DNA from: Chrysogorgia sp. JL179-B06
Lineage: Eukaryota; Cnidaria; Anthozoa; Scleralcyonacea; Chrysogorgiidae
NCBI GenBank assembly: GCA_035772405.1
Contig: JAYKKM010000044.1
Location: 1,766,001 to 1,830,000 of the forward strand
Direction: 5' to 3'
DNA length: 64,000 nucleotides
Part shown: positions 42,040-64,000 of the stretch, one piece after another
Layout of the letters: every line of letters starts with the position of its first letter
Position numbering within the stretch: the first letter of the stretch is position 1
The notes under the pieces: generated by a model
Database searches by the model: none
The model's input: the letters and a program-made list of their open reading frames with translations, nothing else
What the model was told of the DNA's origin: nothing
Translations under genes and position numbers: made by a program

Positions 42040-42117
42040 TAAGAGTTAGGGTCAGTATTAGGTTCAGGGTATAAGGTTAGGGTAAGGTTAGGGTAAGGTT
42101 TGAGGTTAGGACTATGT
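42040..42117 (+). repeat. Degenerate telomere-like TTAGGG cluster
   Basis: GAGTTAGGGTCAG is followed by AAGGTTAGGGTAAGGTTAGG and variants. At least three TTAGGG units, with spacing too irregular for a telomere; an interstitial or chance cluster. Confidence 0.5.
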
Positions 42118-42245
42118 TTTGAATTCGGGCCATACTTATATGAAACGTCAGCCAAGATTTGTGTTGATTTCTTTGTCCGAAATGCTAATTTTATGCCTTT
42201 TATAAAAAAATAAAATTCAGAAACTATCTAATGGCATCTAATCGT

Positions 42246-42261
42246 CAGGGGCCGTGGAACT

Positions 42262-42346
<85 letters not shown>

Positions 42347-42893
42347 AGCGGGGCAATTGCCCCCCTCACCATTTTCCTGATATTAATTTTCTTAACTCTT
42401 TCCTGACAGGCTGAAAAACATCCAAAATTGAACCACCTCTTTGTTCTATTGATATCTCGGGAAATATTCATAACTGTTGCGAAACCTATACCTTTTCTGA
42501 AAGCCCAATAAACCGGCTGTTACCAATGCTTTTGAATTTTCCGAACAAGACACATTATGTTAATATAAATTAGCATAATTATCATAAATCAGGTTGAAAA
42601 ATTTAAATTTTTCTAGAAAAGGCCATCGATCTTGCACGCCCGCGTAGCATCTTGAAAACTCAAAATGCCACCAATCGCAGAGTTGTTGATGAAATCAAAT
42701 CAAACTTGGCGTGTGAGTGGATCTCATGTGTCTGGCGCTTGTCGAATTTCAATTTTTAATCTTGCGTTACCGTGTGCCGTGTTTTTCTATGACCCCTTTT
42801 GACTGGGCCGGACTGGAAAGAGTTAAATTGGGTTGTAAAATAAAATTGAAATAGTACCCCCAATCTTCGCCACTTGAAATTGCCCGGCCCCTG
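42246..42893. mobile_element. hAT-type element carrying a poly-G tract
   Basis: CAGGGGCCG starts and CCGGCCCCTG ends the element, with AATCGT on both sides (42240-42245 and 42894-42899). An almost pure G tract of about 85 nt (42260-42344, one T) lies 14 nt inside the left end. No coding capacity. Confidence 0.7.
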
Positions 42894-43126
42894 AATCGTA
42901 TTCGGCAAATTAATGCGTAATATATCTATTATTTTTACTACGAGGGTTGTTGGATACACGTATTTCTGGTTTATATTATTATATAAGATACTTCACCAAG
43001 TATTTCCTTGGCATCGTTGCTCGAGCAGAGGTGCAATATCGAGGCCAATTATGTAATGTTGCTGTGTGATGTCAATGCCTTTATACGGAGTAAAATTAAG
43101 TAGACCTTTAGAGTTTTTTATTTTAT

Positions 43127-63346
<20,220 letters not shown>

Positions 63347-64000
63347 GTAATGTTCGTGTCTGTATCTATATGTATACGACTACGTCTGTAAACATGTCTG
63401 TCTTGTTCTTATAAGTAATACCATAGATAACTAGAAGGCATACCTCCGCCAGCGGGTTATTTATTGAAGACATTTTATTCTTGACTTGCAAACAATCCCT
63501 CGAGACTCCGAAGACAAAGGTTTGGTGGCCATGTTGGTGTCACAAACAAAAGAAGTTAATGATATTCTTTTGTTTAAGTTCCACCAACATGGCTGCCGTG
63601 ACGTAACGTGCAAGTCATCAATAGGGTAAATTTAGCACATATTTAAGGTTGGTCCTGGTGCATGACTATGACCATGACCACACTTTTTCATATATAATTA
63701 AGTATTGTTGTTGTTCAATGTACGATCTACACGTCTATAAACTTCTTTTATCTAGAGTGAATAAAATGCTTCATTGCACTCATTTCTACTCACATATTAT
63801 GCAAAATTATATGTTGTTCCTTAGGCCATGACCGCACTGTTGTATAAACAATGGCACTGACAAGTCTATTGTTTTTTGTGAATTCCGCTTTTTTGCAAAT
63901 ATTAAATATTTGAATAATATAAGGGATAATGAGCGCAATCAAGCATTTCATTCATTTCTTCTACGCGGAGAAGCTTACAGACAGATTTTGATCAATATTT
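63347..64000. other. SPCA intron 15, incomplete
   Basis: An inverted pair AATGTCTTC/GACTTGCA-type is weak; CCACCAACATGGC (about 63580) mirrors GCCATGTTGGTG (about 63527). No coding exon before the window edge. Confidence 0.45.

Noticed and set aside
42238..42471. Proline-rich minus-strand frame
   Set aside because: Translation of the poly-G tract in a hAT-type element.

Overview
This is a 64-kb piece of an intron-rich, AT-rich animal genome, most likely a cnidarian (anthozoan). That placement is inferred from the protein families, the GT-AG exon structure and the mobile-element content. There are no operons, bacterial genes, CRISPR arrays or rRNA genes.

Three protein-coding genes are supported, all on the + strand. 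(1) About 3.9-11.3 kb: a glycine amidinotransferase (GATM/AGAT) gene with five phase-matched exons and all catalytic residues. The exon for the mitochondrial targeting peptide is not identified. (2) About 15.7-38.4 kb: a secreted fibrinogen-related/intelectin-like protein. The C-terminal three exons are certain. Two small phase-compatible exons 14.7 kb upstream would supply the signal peptide. (3) 43.1 kb to beyond the right edge: the N-terminal 15 exons (about 595 codons) of a Golgi Ca2+/Mn2+ P-type ATPase (SPCA, ATP2C type), from the start to the TGD hinge motif. The window ends before the rest of the P domain and the C-terminal membrane segments. The genes have unrelated roles (creatine precursor synthesis, secreted lectin-like recognition, Golgi ion pumping), and I see no functional cluster.

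The rest is mobile and simple-sequence DNA in introns and intergenic spacers. Recognisable coding relics are several non-LTR retrotransposon (LINE) pieces (1-1168, 1933-2382, 5158-5547, 13613-14480, 18793-19380, 25345-25640, 32455-32745), a Penelope-like element with a GIY-YIG endonuclease (59750-60220), and RecQ-like helicase fragments (9060-9360 and 39955-40190). Non-autonomous DNA elements are very abundant. They include TTAA-flanked families at 10.4, 11.6, 12.7, 20.9, 30.2, 35.6, 46.8 and 59.1 kb, and CAGGG...CCCTG hAT-type elements with 6-8 bp target duplications at 4.3, 42.2, 45.3 and 48.7 kb. There are also long near-perfect palindromes at 30.2, 33.9 and 36.1 kb, and TA-flanked elements at 26.0, 33.9, 57.0 and 58.3 kb. 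Three tRNA-derived SINE families occur in tandem or inverted arrangements.

Tandem arrays lie at 7.6-8.3, 22.6-23.3, 24.1-24.4, 38.4-38.6, 42.3, 49.0, 49.4-49.9, 57.1-57.7 and 60.6-62.1 kb. The most interesting non-coding signal is a set of hammerhead-ribozyme-like cores (CUGANGA...GAAA). One lies just downstream of the Penelope-like endonuclease, one pair faces each other in a MITE at 41.4 kb, and others sit at 20.1 and 48.3 kb.
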